The notes beneath the pieces were generated by a model. The model saw nothing but the letters and a program-made list of their open reading frames with translations, ran no database searches and was not told where the DNA came from. From UBA6055 sp965203755 (lineage in GTDB: Bacteria > Chloroflexota > Anaerolineae > Aggregatilineales > Phototrophicaceae), in assembly GCA_965203755.1 (NCBI GenBank), contig OZ241910.1, positions 310,001 through 374,000 on the forward strand: 64,000 nt of DNA. Direction: 5' to 3'. How positions within the stretch are numbered: the first letter of the stretch is position 1; each line of letters begins with the position of its first letter. Of this stretch, positions 43,964 through 53,160 are shown piece after piece. The position numbers and the translations under genes are program-made.

Positions 43964-44031
43964 AATGCAAGCCATCATGATATGCTCTGCCGTCAGTCAT
44001 AGCTGAATACATGGAACATCAGGGAAATCGA

Positions 44032-45120
44032 ATGAACCTCATCCGCCGTATCTTTGGCAAATCTTCCGTCGAATTGGCTTGGAAAACCAAATCGCGGCGC
44101 GCGCCTCATGTAACGCCCAGCAGCAATCACACCATCGCCCAGAATCGGCTCAACAGCGCCGACGACGCGGATCAAGATGCACAGCCCGACGCGCCGACGA
44201 CGGAAACGGAATCATCGGCAGCCGAGACCGAGCCCGAACCGTCGTTTGACGCCAGCCGCAGCGCCACAGACAGCGCGCCAGCAGCGCCGGCTCGGCCGCA
44301 CAACCAGCAGACAGCGCTCACTTATGGCATGGCCAGCCATACTGGCATGGTGCGCGACCACAATGAGGATGCCTGTTTTGCCATGCACTGGCATGCCATC
44401 ACCGTGAACGACCGGCCGGATTTTGGTTTCTTCATTGTGGCTGATGGCATGGGCGGGCATCTTGACGGTGAAAAAGCGGCGGCGACCGCCGTTCAAACCC
44501 TAGCTTCGGAAATGCTGGAAAGGATACACATCCCAATGCTGCGCGACTTCAAAGCCAGCGACAGCCCCACCATCCTTGACGCCCTGGTGCAGGCCGCCGA
44601 AAAAGCCAACCTGGCGGTCATCAAAGAGGTTCCCGGCGGCGGAACCACCTTGTCGACGGTTGCCATAGTCGATAATCTGGCTTACTTGGTTCACGTCGGC
44701 GACAGCCGCGCCTATCTCATCCATCATAACGAAATTGAGCAGCTGACAACAGATCACACGTTGGTGCAGCGGCTTGTCGAGATGAACGAACTGACGACGG
44801 CGGAAGCTGAAGATTATCCGCAAAAAAATATCTTGTATCGAGCGATTGGACAAAACGAGCAACTCAAAATCGAGCGATTGATTCGCAGCCTGCCGCCCGG
44901 CGCTCAAATGCTCATTTGCAGCGATGGTCTGTGGGATCTGGTAGATGACAGCGCTCTGAAGCAAGTGACTCTCGAATCATCATCGCCGCAGGATGCCTGC
45001 GACCGGCTGGTTGTCCTTGCCAATGAACATGGCGGCACTGACAACATCACCGTCATTATTTTGAAAATTCCGGACAATCCGCCGCCTGACGCCGCCGGCA
45101 TCATTGACAAAAGCAGCTGA
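44032..45120 (+). CDS. PP2C-family serine/threonine phosphatase
   Basis: This is a metal-dependent protein phosphatase. From ATG 44032 (AGGGAAA upstream) it has 362 residues. A low-complexity acidic and Ala/Pro-rich N-terminal region of about 100 residues precedes the catalytic domain. Metal-binding motifs are RDHNEDACF, VADGMGGHLDGE, VGDSRAYL, LLICSDGLWDLVDD and GGTDNITVIIL. No partner kinase lies beside it. The response regulator 51 bases downstream may share its transcript. Confidence 0.92.
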   Translation: MNLIRRIFGKSSVELAWKTKSRRAPHVTPSSNHTIAQNRLNSADDADQDAQPDAPTTETESSAAETEPEPSFDASRSATDSAPAAPARPHNQQTALTYGMASHTGMVRDHNEDACFAMHWHAITVNDRPDFGFFIVADGMGGHLDGEKAAATAVQTLASEMLERIHIPMLRDFKASDSPTILDALVQAAEKANLAVIKEVPGGGTTLSTVAIVDNLAYLVHVGDSRAYLIHHNEIEQLTTDHTLVQRLVEMNELTTAEAEDYPQKNILYRAIGQNEQLKIERLIRSLPPGAQMLICSDGLWDLVDDSALKQVTLESSSPQDACDRLVVLANEHGGTDNITVIILKIPDNPPPDAAGIIDKSS

Positions 45121-45171
45121 ATGTGTCAATCTTGGTTAGAAGAACTATTGTGAGGATGAATAGCCGCCGCC

Positions 45172-45897
45172 ATGAATCCAAGACAGTCTATCCATACCCA
45201 ACGCAAGGGCAAACGCATTCTTGTGGTTGACGACGAGCCGCGAATGATTGGTTTTATTCGAATGAATCTGGAGTTGGAAGATCATCAGGTGGTTGAGGCG
45301 CACAGCGGCATTGAGGCGCTTGATGCCATCCGCACCCAGCTTCCTGATCTGGTTTTGCTGGATGTGATGATGCCCGATCTCGATGGTTTTGAAACCCTGC
45401 GGATGCTCCGTGAATTTTCGGACACTCCGGTCATCATGCTGACCGCAAAGGGCGAGGAAAACGACAAGGTGTACGGGCTGGAGCTAGGCGCCGATGATTA
45501 TATCACCAAACCCTTTGGCCCCCGAGAGCTTTCCAGCCGCATCAAAGCCCTCTTCAGACGGCTGGAAAAGCCCGGCGTCGACGAAGCCATTTTGCAGATT
45601 GATGAGCGCTTGAGCGTCGATTTCAATCAGCGCGAAGTGATCGTCAACGGCGCCCCAACCAAGCTCCGTCCCACCGAATATCGACTTTTGTACCATCTCA
45701 TCAAAAACGCCGGCTGGACCGTGCCGCACGACCAATTGCTGCAAAAAGTCTGGGGATACGAATACCGCGATGAAGCCCACTATGTGCGCTTGTATGTCAA
45801 TTATCTGCGCGAGAAAATCGAGGAAGAGCCGTCCAATCCGCGTTATATCATCACCGAACGGGGCGTCGGCTATCGCTTCATCGCCCTAGAAAAGTAA
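45172..45897 (+). CDS. OmpR/PhoB-type response regulator, orphan
   Basis: This 241-residue two-component regulator has a receiver domain (13-125) with the phospho-accepting Asp in LVLLDVMMPDLDG and LTAKGEENDKVYG, then an OmpR-type winged helix (RLSVDFNQREVIVNG, RPTEYRLLYHLIKNAG, VRLYVNYLREKIEEEP, GVGYRFIAL). No histidine kinase lies nearby, so the stimulus is unknown. It follows a PP2C phosphatase and ends near a convergent small gene. Confidence 0.93.
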   Translation: MNPRQSIHTQRKGKRILVVDDEPRMIGFIRMNLELEDHQVVEAHSGIEALDAIRTQLPDLVLLDVMMPDLDGFETLRMLREFSDTPVIMLTAKGEENDKVYGLELGADDYITKPFGPRELSSRIKALFRRLEKPGVDEAILQIDERLSVDFNQREVIVNGAPTKLRPTEYRLLYHLIKNAGWTVPHDQLLQKVWGYEYRDEAHYVRLYVNYLREKIEEEPSNPRYIITERGVGYRFIALEK

Positions 45898-45906
45898 CAG
45901 CCGCGC

Positions 45907-46239
45907 CTAAGCATACAAGAAGCCAAAATCCAGATACAGACAGGCTTGCCGGCTATCGAGGTCATGGCAGGCAATCTGACCATATTCTCGATAGACAAAT
46001 ACCGAACGATTGCGGCGTTTCATCTTTTTCTTGAGCGTGTTCCATTGCGATTTGCTCGGTGAGTCGGTGCCTTCGGCAAGCTGGAAATAGCTCGGTTTGA
46101 AGATCGCCCGAAAATGATGGTCTTCAAATTCAATCAGCCGCACCAGGCTGGGCCCGCCTGCTCCCGATAAGACATTGTTCATCAAGGCGGCCGCATAGGA
46201 CTTTTTTACTCTGCGAAAATCAGGCAGATCGCTGTGCAT
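45907..46239 (-). CDS. Small protein of unknown function
   Basis: The frame is open to 46368, but the ATG at 46239 (MHSDLPDFRRVKKSYAAALM) is the more protein-like start and avoids most overlap with the divergent membrane gene; it yields 110 residues. The sequence is mixed basic and aromatic (FRAIFKPSYFQLAEG, WNTLKKKMKRRNRSVFVYREYG) with no signal peptide, membrane helix or motif I recognise. Composition looks coding. It is convergent with the response regulator (9 bases apart). Confidence 0.55.
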   Translation of the reverse strand: MHSDLPDFRRVKKSYAAALMNNVLSGAGGPSLVRLIEFEDHHFRAIFKPSYFQLAEGTDSPSKSQWNTLKKKMKRRNRSVFVYREYGQIACHDLDSRQACLYLDFGFLYA

Positions 46240-46333
46240 GATTGCTTTCTGGCATTCTCTATTTACAGGGAACTTTATCCTCGTTAGATTAAGTGTTTCA
46301 GGCATCTGCCCATATTCAGGAACACGCGCGCCG

Positions 46334-47932
46334 ATGAAAAAGCTCGTCCAGATTCTTCTGATTATCATCCTAAGCCTGATGGTTGTCCATACCCTGATTT
46401 ACATCGCCTATGGCCTGTCGCTCCTTCCTTTCCCATTCGATTACGACCAGGCGGAAGGGCACGAACTCAACAACGCCGTTCTTATCGCCAGCGGCGCTTG
46501 TCCCTATTGTGACAATGATGCCTCTCCATTCTATGGGAGCGGTTATCCGCCGCTGTTTCACCTGCTGATGGTCCCCTTTGTTAAGCTGTTCGGGCCGCAG
46601 TTCTGGTATGGCCGTCTGATAATTTTCAGCGCCACGTTCATCACCGCCGGCGCCATTGGATGGGCGGTCTTTCGCGAATCGCGGCGCAAAACGATTGCCC
46701 TTGCCGCCGGTCTGGCTTTCCTGGCATCCAACACCATCTATCACATTGGGCCGCTGCTGCGCCAGCACCTGCTGATGGTCATGTTTGAAACGCTGGCGGT
46801 GGTTGTCATCGCCAATGCCTTTGAAGCCGAAGGCCGGCAAAAGACGCGCCGGCTCTTCATCGCATTCGCCCTGCTTCTCCTGGCGGGTTACACCAAACAG
46901 CTTGCCTATGCGACTTGTATCGCCGTCGTTTTGTGGACGTTTTTGCAAAGCCCGCGAACCGCCATTCGTTATGGTCTCGGCCTGCTGATGCTGGCCGTCA
47001 TCATTTTTGGATTATTGATGCTGGCGACGGACGGTCATTGGTGGACCAACATCATTACCGCTAACCAAAACCCGTACATCCTCGAACAGTTCACCGGTTT
47101 GCTGCGCCAGTTTTTGCGCCTGCACTGGTGGCTGATTGCGCTTGCTGTTGGCATGGTCATCTACGAGCTTTATTTTGACCGCCTGTCTGTCTATTCGGTA
47201 TGGTTTGCCGCTGCTTTTGCCAACACAGCCGCCGGCGGCAAATGGGGCGGCGGCGACAGCTATTTCGCAACCGCATTGGCCGCGATATGTATCCTAAGCG
47301 GGATTTTCCTGGCGAGGTCAGTCAAGCGCGGCTGGCGGCTGCCGCGCAATTATCTTTCTAGGGCGCTGTTAAGAGCCCCCATGCCCGCGGTTCAGGGATG
47401 GATTGCCTGCGCGGCGGCTCTGATGTTTTTGGGCTACAGCCTTACCGTCTTCAAAATGCCGACTTCGGGCGCCATTTTTGAACCGATTGCCAAAGTGTTC
47501 AACATCACCCCTCTGCCCACATGGCGCTATCCCCTGTATGATCCGGCCGGCTGGACTGTCGGTTATGCCATCACTGGCCATTTGCCCTCGCAAGAGGATT
47601 ATGACAACGGCTGGGAAATCGTCAGCAAAATCAACCAGACCAATGGCTTATTGATTTCGGAGGATGCCGGATTTAACTTCCGCAGCCAGCGCCAAGTCAT
47701 CACCAACGCCATACAACTCAAGAATTTATGGGAAAACGGACGCTATAATCCCGAGGAACTTATTGGCGATATTGAATCACAGAAGTTTGGCATTATTATC
47801 CTGCGAGCCAGGCTGTTCCCGCCGCCGGTGCTGACAGCGATTGAAGCCTGTTATGAGCTTGATGTCATCATCCCCATGAACGGCTTCAATTATGAGCTTT
47901 GGCGGCCTAAATCAAAGCCGGGCGGCGAATGA
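46334..47932 (+). CDS. Integral membrane glycosyltransferase-like protein
   Basis: The ATG at 46334 (MKKLVQILLIIILSLMVVH) starts a 532-residue protein with about nine membrane helices. The first periplasmic loop carries acidic residues (FDYDQAEGHELN) like the catalytic loop of GT-C enzymes, and a second block GSGYPPLFHLLMVPF follows. The C-terminal soluble part (NQTNGLLISEDAGFNF and after) is typical of dolichyl-phosphate-mannose or ArnT-like transferases. It would use a lipid-linked sugar to glycosylate protein or lipid. The substrate is unknown. Confidence 0.78.
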   Translation: MKKLVQILLIIILSLMVVHTLIYIAYGLSLLPFPFDYDQAEGHELNNAVLIASGACPYCDNDASPFYGSGYPPLFHLLMVPFVKLFGPQFWYGRLIIFSATFITAGAIGWAVFRESRRKTIALAAGLAFLASNTIYHIGPLLRQHLLMVMFETLAVVVIANAFEAEGRQKTRRLFIAFALLLLAGYTKQLAYATCIAVVLWTFLQSPRTAIRYGLGLLMLAVIIFGLLMLATDGHWWTNIITANQNPYILEQFTGLLRQFLRLHWWLIALAVGMVIYELYFDRLSVYSVWFAAAFANTAAGGKWGGGDSYFATALAAICILSGIFLARSVKRGWRLPRNYLSRALLRAPMPAVQGWIACAAALMFLGYSLTVFKMPTSGAIFEPIAKVFNITPLPTWRYPLYDPAGWTVGYAITGHLPSQEDYDNGWEIVSKINQTNGLLISEDAGFNFRSQRQVITNAIQLKNLWENGRYNPEELIGDIESQKFGIIILRARLFPPPVLTAIEACYELDVIIPMNGFNYELWRPKSKPGGE

Positions 47933-47995
47933 GCGATGCCGGGCGGTCATCCAGTGTGATTATGATAAAATACATTCACGGCAAAGGAAGATGCG

Positions 47996-48499
47996 ATGAG
48001 CCAAGTTGACAGCCAGAGTTTCAAAAATATCCTCGCCTGCTGGACGGCCGGCATCACGGTCGCCAGTGTGTCTTCAAACGCGGATTGGCAGGCGATTACC
48101 GTCAACTCCTTTGCCAGCGTGAGCATGAGCCCGCCGCTGATCTGTTTGAATGTGGCCAATCGTCTCGACTTGCGAGCCTATGCAGCCCGCGAAGGTCATT
48201 TCGCCATCAGCATTCTGTCCGATCAGCAGCTTGAAATCGGCAAACGTTTCGCTGGCTATTATGACAGTCTGCTTGACAATCGCTTTGACGGGATGGATTG
48301 TGAGACAACCGCATTCAATGACCCGATTATACCCGATTGCATGGCTTGGTTAGCCTGCACGGTCGAACATCTGATTAACCTCGGCGAAAATACCATGTTC
48401 ATCGGGCGGGTGCAAGAGGGCGGCTGGAGCGACGGCAAAACCCCGCTCCTCTATCACAACCGCCAATGGGGCAATTTCCAGGCATCCGAAAACAAATAA
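47996..48499 (+). CDS. Flavin reductase-like FMN-binding protein
   Basis: This 167-residue protein belongs to the flavin reductase domain family: ILACWTAGITVASVSSNADWQAITVNSFASVSMSPP (split over the FMN-binding core), FAISILSDQQLEIG and a final PLLYHNRQWGNF. These proteins use NAD(P)H to reduce FMN or supply it to a monooxygenase partner. No oxygenase gene is adjacent. The GGAAG before the ATG supports the start. It is convergent with ppgK. Confidence 0.88.
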   Translation: MSQVDSQSFKNILACWTAGITVASVSSNADWQAITVNSFASVSMSPPLICLNVANRLDLRAYAAREGHFAISILSDQQLEIGKRFAGYYDSLLDNRFDGMDCETTAFNDPIIPDCMAWLACTVEHLINLGENTMFIGRVQEGGWSDGKTPLLYHNRQWGNFQASENK

Positions 48500-48537
48500 T
48501 CCTGCGATTCGCCGCCAGCGAAGCCGCCGACCAAAAA

Positions 48538-49275
48538 CTAGAGCAGGGCCACGGCCGCCATCGCCGCTCCGACAATCCCGGCGCGGTTACGCAGCTGCGC
48601 CGGCGCGATTTCGGTCTGGCAGGCAATATGCGGAAAGAACTTCTGATACTGTTTGCTCACGCCGCCGCCCATAATAAACAAATCGGGCGTGAACAGAAAT
48701 TCCATATATTGAAGATATTCGGACAACTGCCGACCCCATTTTTTCCAACTGTAGCCTTTTAGCTGTCGGGCGCGGTCGGATGACCGATGTTCGACAATTT
48801 CACCTCGAATTTTCAGATGGCCGAATTCCGTATTGGGAAGCAGCTGGCCATTGATGAAGACGGCGCTGCCAATGCCGGTGCCCAGCGTCAGAATAATGAC
48901 CAATCCGCTGCGGTCGCGTCCAGCGCCAAATTTCATTTCGGCAATGCCAGCCGCATCGGCATCATTCAGCACAGTCACCGGATTGCCGGTGCGCTTTTCC
49001 AGCAGGCTTTTCGCATCGGCGCCGATCCAATCTTCGTGGACGTTGGAGGCCGTTAGCGTTATCCCGTGCTGAACAACCGCCGGAAACGTACATCCGATTG
49101 GGCCTTGCCAATCAAAATAACGAACGATCTGCCTGACCGCATCTGATACCGGTTTCGGCTTTGAGGGCTGGGGGGTCGGAACGCGCAGGCGGTCGGTGAG
49201 AAAATCGCCGGCTGCGGTATCGACCAGCGCCCCTTTAATGCCTGACCCGCCAATATCTATGCCTAACATTTCCAT
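48538..49275 (-). CDS. ppgK: Polyphosphate glucokinase (ROK family)
   Basis: This enzyme phosphorylates glucose using polyphosphate (and often ATP). The 245 residues carry GIDIGGSGIKGALVD at the start, GCTFPAVVQHG, VLNDADAAGIAEMKFGAG and LTLGTGIGSAVFINGQLLPNTEFGHLK. The classical ROK zinc motif is absent, as is usual in polyphosphate glucokinases. AAAGG (49288) supports the ATG at 49275. Confidence 0.92.
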   Translation of the reverse strand: MEMLGIDIGGSGIKGALVDTAAGDFLTDRLRVPTPQPSKPKPVSDAVRQIVRYFDWQGPIGCTFPAVVQHGITLTASNVHEDWIGADAKSLLEKRTGNPVTVLNDADAAGIAEMKFGAGRDRSGLVIILTLGTGIGSAVFINGQLLPNTEFGHLKIRGEIVEHRSSDRARQLKGYSWKKWGRQLSEYLQYMEFLFTPDLFIMGGGVSKQYQKFFPHIACQTEIAPAQLRNRAGIVGAAMAAVALL

Positions 49276-49392
49276 CGAGAATACCTTTCAAACCCGATTC
49301 CTTCGTATCTTCTGCATCTTACCAAAAATAACCGCCATGCCATAAAGTCAATTCCAAACCATAAGCGATTGGATTCGTTGGATTCGCGCAGC

Positions 49393-49421
49393 TTGAATTT
49401 AAGTCGGAAATAGGCTTTAAT
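49393..49421 (+). promoter_or_regulatory. Promoter of the L,D-transpeptidase gene
   Basis: TTGAAT (49393-49398) and TTTAAT (49416-49421) have 17-base spacing, about 30 bases before the ATG. Confidence 0.5.
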
Positions 49422-49453
49422 AAGGTCAATCATCCAAAGAGTGAGGAAATGTT

Positions 49454-50485
49454 ATGCGCGTCTGGACTCTGTGCATTGTTCTTGTCGCCGTCATTATGGC
49501 ATCGACGCCCGTTGCAGCCGCGCAAAGCAGCTGCCTGCCTCTGAACTGCGGTGTGAGCAGAAACGAGATCGATGCTTATCCAAGACCGAATGTGTATCCT
49601 TTACCGATTAACGAGGCTATATTATACGACCGCGATTATCGACCTATTCACGCCGCGATGGCAATCTATGATGCCCCTGATGGCAATCTTATCGAAACGC
49701 TTGACGAGGGTTACAATTTTTCGACCGTGATCGAAGAAGCGGAAGGCTGGGCAAAAATCGGCGAGGGAAGATGGGTCAAAGCAGAAGCTCTGGGCGAATC
49801 ATCCAAGCCGTCGCGCTTCGCCGGGGTCACTCTGCCTGGATATGACCTGCCCTACACGATGGCCTGGACATTGCGGCATCTTCGGGCCGCGGAAACGCCT
49901 GGCGGCGAGGCTTCCAACAGCAATCCCTTTTTATATCGATACAGCCGCGTCAACATCTACGCCACGGTCGAGGTAGATGGTTACAACTGGTATCAAATCG
50001 GCCCCAATCAGTGGGTGCACCAGTTCAAGGTAGCCAAAATCATCGCGGCTGACAAGCCGGCCGAGGTGGACACTTATAAATGGGTTAGCGTCGATTTGTA
50101 CGAGCAGGTCGCCGTCGCCTATGAGGGTGACCGGCCGGTTTTTGCGACGCTGGTTTCATCGGGACTGCGCGACTGGCCTACCAATGAAGGCGTTTTTCAT
50201 GTTTATCTGCGCTATTCCCGCACGCTGATGAGCGGCGCCTACAATCGACCCGATTTCTACTACTTGGAAGAAGTGCCGTGGACGATGTATTTTGACAATG
50301 ACATTGCCTTGCACGGCGCTTATTGGCACGACGGTTTTGGCTTTCGTCGAAGTCATGGCTGCGTCAACCTGTCTATCCTGGATGCTCATTGGCTGTACAA
50401 CTGGGCTGAAGACGAATTTGATTTTGCCAATGCTGATTATGCAGGTCCGGCGGTCTATGTCTTTTCGAGCGGGGAATATGACTAA
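49454..50485 (+). CDS. Secreted L,D-transpeptidase (YkuD)
   Basis: This is a cell-wall cross-linking or protein-attaching enzyme outside the membrane. A signal peptide (VWTLCIVLVAVIMASTPVAAA) is followed by an N-terminal region with SH3-like segments (AAMAIYDAPDGNLIETLDEG). The YkuD catalytic motif reads HGAYWHDGFGFRRSHGCVNL, with the active-site Cys. The 343-residue length is common for this type. AGTGAGG upstream supports the start. Confidence 0.93.
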   Translation: MRVWTLCIVLVAVIMASTPVAAAQSSCLPLNCGVSRNEIDAYPRPNVYPLPINEAILYDRDYRPIHAAMAIYDAPDGNLIETLDEGYNFSTVIEEAEGWAKIGEGRWVKAEALGESSKPSRFAGVTLPGYDLPYTMAWTLRHLRAAETPGGEASNSNPFLYRYSRVNIYATVEVDGYNWYQIGPNQWVHQFKVAKIIAADKPAEVDTYKWVSVDLYEQVAVAYEGDRPVFATLVSSGLRDWPTNEGVFHVYLRYSRTLMSGAYNRPDFYYLEEVPWTMYFDNDIALHGAYWHDGFGFRRSHGCVNLSILDAHWLYNWAEDEFDFANADYAGPAVYVFSSGEYD

Positions 50486-50522
50486 ACCCGCGCTTCGGCA
50501 TCTGCATTGACTGATTGACCAG

Positions 50523-51608
50523 TCAGTTGGCCAAGGCGGCTTCAGTTACCCTGAAATCCTGAATATATCCCTCGACTGCCAGCAGTTCGGCATTCAAGAT
50601 ACTGCATCCGGCCGCGCCGCGAATAGTGTTATGCGACAAGGAAGCGAATTTGTAGCCCAAAATGGGACATTGACGCAGGCGGCCGATGCTGGTGGTCATG
50701 CCCTTGCCAGCCTGACGGTCGCGGCGCGGCTGCGGACGGTCAATCTGATAAAGATACTGCAAAGGACGCTGCGGCGCGCTGGGCAACGTCGGAATAGGGT
50801 CCAAAGCTCGATAAGTCTCCCATTCGCGGATGATGGTATCCAAGTCAGGCTTCTCTGCCAGTTCGACGGAGATATTGACCAGATGGGCATCCATCACCGG
50901 CACCCGCGTGCAAGTCGCGCTAACGACCATATCCAATTCGTCAATGCCTTCGCCGTTAAAAGCGCCCAGCATCTTGCGCGACTCGGTTTCCATTTTGCTC
51001 TCGTCACTGGGGACGTAAGGCACGACATTATCCAGAATATCCATCGACGGCATGCCCGGATAACCGGCGCCGCTCACCGCCTGTTCGCTGACCAGATGCA
51101 GGCGGCCGATGCCATATTTGACCAGGGGCTTTAGCGCCATGACCACCGGCATGACGGTGCAGTTGGAGTTGGCGATCAAGGCGCCGCGGCTCCAGCCGCG
51201 ACGGCGGCGCTGGACATCAATCAAAGGAAGGTGTTCGGCATTCACTTCGGGCAGCAGCAGCGGCACATCGGCGACCATCCGATTGACCGATACGTTGGTG
51301 CAAACAACGTGACCGGCATTTGCCAGTTCCGTCTCCTTGGCAATGGCCGCTTCTTTGGGCAAGGCCGAGAAAATCAAAGGCGAATCGACGGGATCGTCCA
51401 TTGTCTTGACCCTTAACACAGCCGCGTCTTCGGGCGGATTATCGTTTAACACCCAGTGAACAGCTTCGCCATAGGTCTTGCCGGAGCTGCGGCTGGAACC
51501 CATCACTTCGCTGACTCGAAACCAGGGATGATTATCCAGCAGTTGAACAAAACGTTGTCCGACAGCGCCGGTCGCGCCCAAAATAGCGACATCCATTTTC
51601 TGCATCAT
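50523..51608 (-). CDS. asd: Aspartate-semialdehyde dehydrogenase
   Basis: The enzyme makes aspartate semialdehyde for lysine, threonine and methionine synthesis. The start VAILGATGAVGQRFVQLLDN and the active-site Cys in NSNCTVMPVVMALKPL are clear, as is SEQAVSGAGYPGMPSMDI. At 361 residues it is the longer, archaeal/USG-1-like type. AAGGAG just before the ATG fits. It lies 99 bases downstream of pheA on the same strand. Confidence 0.95.
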   Translation of the reverse strand: MMQKMDVAILGATGAVGQRFVQLLDNHPWFRVSEVMGSSRSSGKTYGEAVHWVLNDNPPEDAAVLRVKTMDDPVDSPLIFSALPKEAAIAKETELANAGHVVCTNVSVNRMVADVPLLLPEVNAEHLPLIDVQRRRRGWSRGALIANSNCTVMPVVMALKPLVKYGIGRLHLVSEQAVSGAGYPGMPSMDILDNVVPYVPSDESKMETESRKMLGAFNGEGIDELDMVVSATCTRVPVMDAHLVNISVELAEKPDLDTIIREWETYRALDPIPTLPSAPQRPLQYLYQIDRPQPRRDRQAGKGMTTSIGRLRQCPILGYKFASLSHNTIRGAAGCSILNAELLAVEGYIQDFRVTEAALAN

Positions 51609-51707
51609 GCTCTCCTTCTTCCGTAATGAACCCGTGTCGGCGCCGGCAGCCCAAGTTCATTCTTATGCGTGTATGCGGGAGTTCTGTTCGCTCTCGCCGC
51701 GCGGGCT

Positions 51708-52544
51708 TTACATGCCAACCGTGTCGGAGCGAACCGCCGGATAAGAACCCAGCATCTTGACAAAGGAGGCTAATTGCAGCAGCTGCGTCAGAGCTTCCTG
51801 ACACTCTGCATCCTGCCAGTGACCTTCAAAATCAAGATAGAATATCGGTTCCCACGGTCGATTTCGGCGCGGCCTCGATTCCAGTTTGGTTAAATTCAGA
51901 TTGCGCCGCGCAAATTCGCCCAGACATTCGTAGAGCGCCGCCGGGCGATTGCGGGTCGCAAATACGATGGACGTTTTATTGTAATCCGACGGCTGCGGGT
52001 CATCATGCCCCATCAGCAAAAATCGCGTGTAATTAAAGGGCTCATCTTCGATCTGCGCTGCCAAAACATCCAGTTGATAAAGCTGCGCCGCCAATTCTGT
52101 CGCAATGACCGCGATGCTGCTGTCCGGATTTTTGGACAGGTCCTGGGCTGAACCGGCGGTGTCATACCAAGCCATCGTCTCGAATCCGTGGCGTTTTAGA
52201 TAGCGTTCACACTGCGCCAATGCCTGTGGATGCGAGCGAACGTTCTCGATATCGGCAAAGGACACACCCTGGTTGGCGAGCAGGGCATGGTGAACGCGCA
52301 GAATCACTTCAGCCTGAATCCGCACATCATGATCGAGCAGCAGTTCATAGGCGCCGCTGACAGAGCCAGCCAGCGCATTTTCCACTGGCAGCAGACTGTA
52401 ATCGACTTGGTTGGATTGCAAAGCGTCAAAAAGATGGTTAAAGTCCGGGCATGGATAGCAGTTGACGTCATCGCCGAAATGCTGACGAATCGCGATTTCC
52501 GAATTGGCGCCCGGCATACCTTGATAGGCTACTGTCGGCATCAT
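51708..52544 (-). CDS. pheA: Prephenate dehydratase
   Basis: The enzyme converts prephenate to phenylpyruvate in phenylalanine synthesis. The 278 residues contain the PDT domain (VAYQGMPGANSEIAIRQHFG, LPVENALAGSV, and YTRFLLMGHD with the TRF motif) and a C-terminal ACT domain (KTSIVFATRNRPAALYECLG, NLTKLESRPRR with ESRP) for phenylalanine feedback. No chorismate mutase domain is fused, so it is the monofunctional form. It is upstream of asd. Confidence 0.95.
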   Translation of the reverse strand: MMPTVAYQGMPGANSEIAIRQHFGDDVNCYPCPDFNHLFDALQSNQVDYSLLPVENALAGSVSGAYELLLDHDVRIQAEVILRVHHALLANQGVSFADIENVRSHPQALAQCERYLKRHGFETMAWYDTAGSAQDLSKNPDSSIAVIATELAAQLYQLDVLAAQIEDEPFNYTRFLLMGHDDPQPSDYNKTSIVFATRNRPAALYECLGEFARRNLNLTKLESRPRRNRPWEPIFYLDFEGHWQDAECQEALTQLLQLASFVKMLGSYPAVRSDTVGM

Positions 52545-52676
52545 AATCCCGCTTTATGTTATTTGATTCTGCCAAATCATAGCCGGCAATTATCGAATGT
52601 TAAAGGGTTTGCCGCGCAACAAATTGACGCTAAACTCGTATAATATAGAGAACGGCGCTTACAGCAAGGAGATGCA

Positions 52677-53114
52677 ATGACTAAAGAACCGCGGTTTGAC
52701 CCCATGAAAGAAATCCAAAATTTTGGCGAGCAGATTAGCAAGCAGATCGAGAAAGGGATTCGGACGGTCACTCATGTTCCCGAACAGATTATTCTCGATA
52801 TGTATGAGGCTGACAGGAAATTGATGATTCGCACCAGCGCTATTGACGGATTGGTCAAGACCAGCATCGAAATCAGCGTGGAGAACAACATCCTGACCAT
52901 TGGCGTCCAGACCGAGCCGGAAACCACCCCGCCAACAGCCCGATATTTGCTGCAAGAACGCCGCTTTGGATATTTGTCGCGCGCTGTTGAACTGCCCTTC
53001 CCGGTCAAAGCCAACGAGGCTAGAGCGAAGCTGGGAAGCGGAAACAGCCTCATCATCAGCCTGCCGATTGACGACAGCATCTACAGCAGCATCAAAGTCA
53101 CGCCGGTTGAATAA
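52677..53114 (+). CDS. Small heat-shock protein, Hsp20 family
   Basis: This alpha-crystallin-type chaperone holds unfolding proteins. Its 145 residues include an N-terminal arm and an alpha-crystallin domain (about 48-138: GLVKTSIEISVENNILTIGV, RYLLQERRFGYLSRAVELPF, EARAKLGSGNSLIISLP). The C-terminal IxI-type motif is not obvious. AGCAAGGAG precedes the ATG. A TATAAT at 52639-52644 is a possible -10. No CIRCE repeat was seen. Confidence 0.88.
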   Translation: MTKEPRFDPMKEIQNFGEQISKQIEKGIRTVTHVPEQIILDMYEADRKLMIRTSAIDGLVKTSIEISVENNILTIGVQTEPETTPPTARYLLQERRFGYLSRAVELPFPVKANEARAKLGSGNSLIISLPIDDSIYSSIKVTPVE

Positions 53115-53136
53115 AAAGCCGCCCGAACCGCGGCTT
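53113..53136 (-). terminator. Terminator between hsp20 and the ADA-like gene
   Basis: AAGCCGC (53116-53122) pairs with GCGGCTT (53130-53136) around a seven-base loop. On the minus strand a T-run follows (A 53113-53117), so it ends the ADA-like transcript; it may also work weakly for hsp20. Confidence 0.7.
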
Positions 53137-53160
53137 GCACAATTTCTGCTGTCTGACAAC

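Noticed and set aside
50508..50525. Hairpin TGACTG/CAGTCA between L,D-transpeptidase and asd as a terminator
   Set aside because: Six-bp stem with no T-run on either side and it overlaps the asd stop; too weak to annotate.
52545..52676. CIRCE (HrcA) operator before hsp20
   Set aside because: The TTAGCACTC-N9-GAGTGCTAA repeat is not present.
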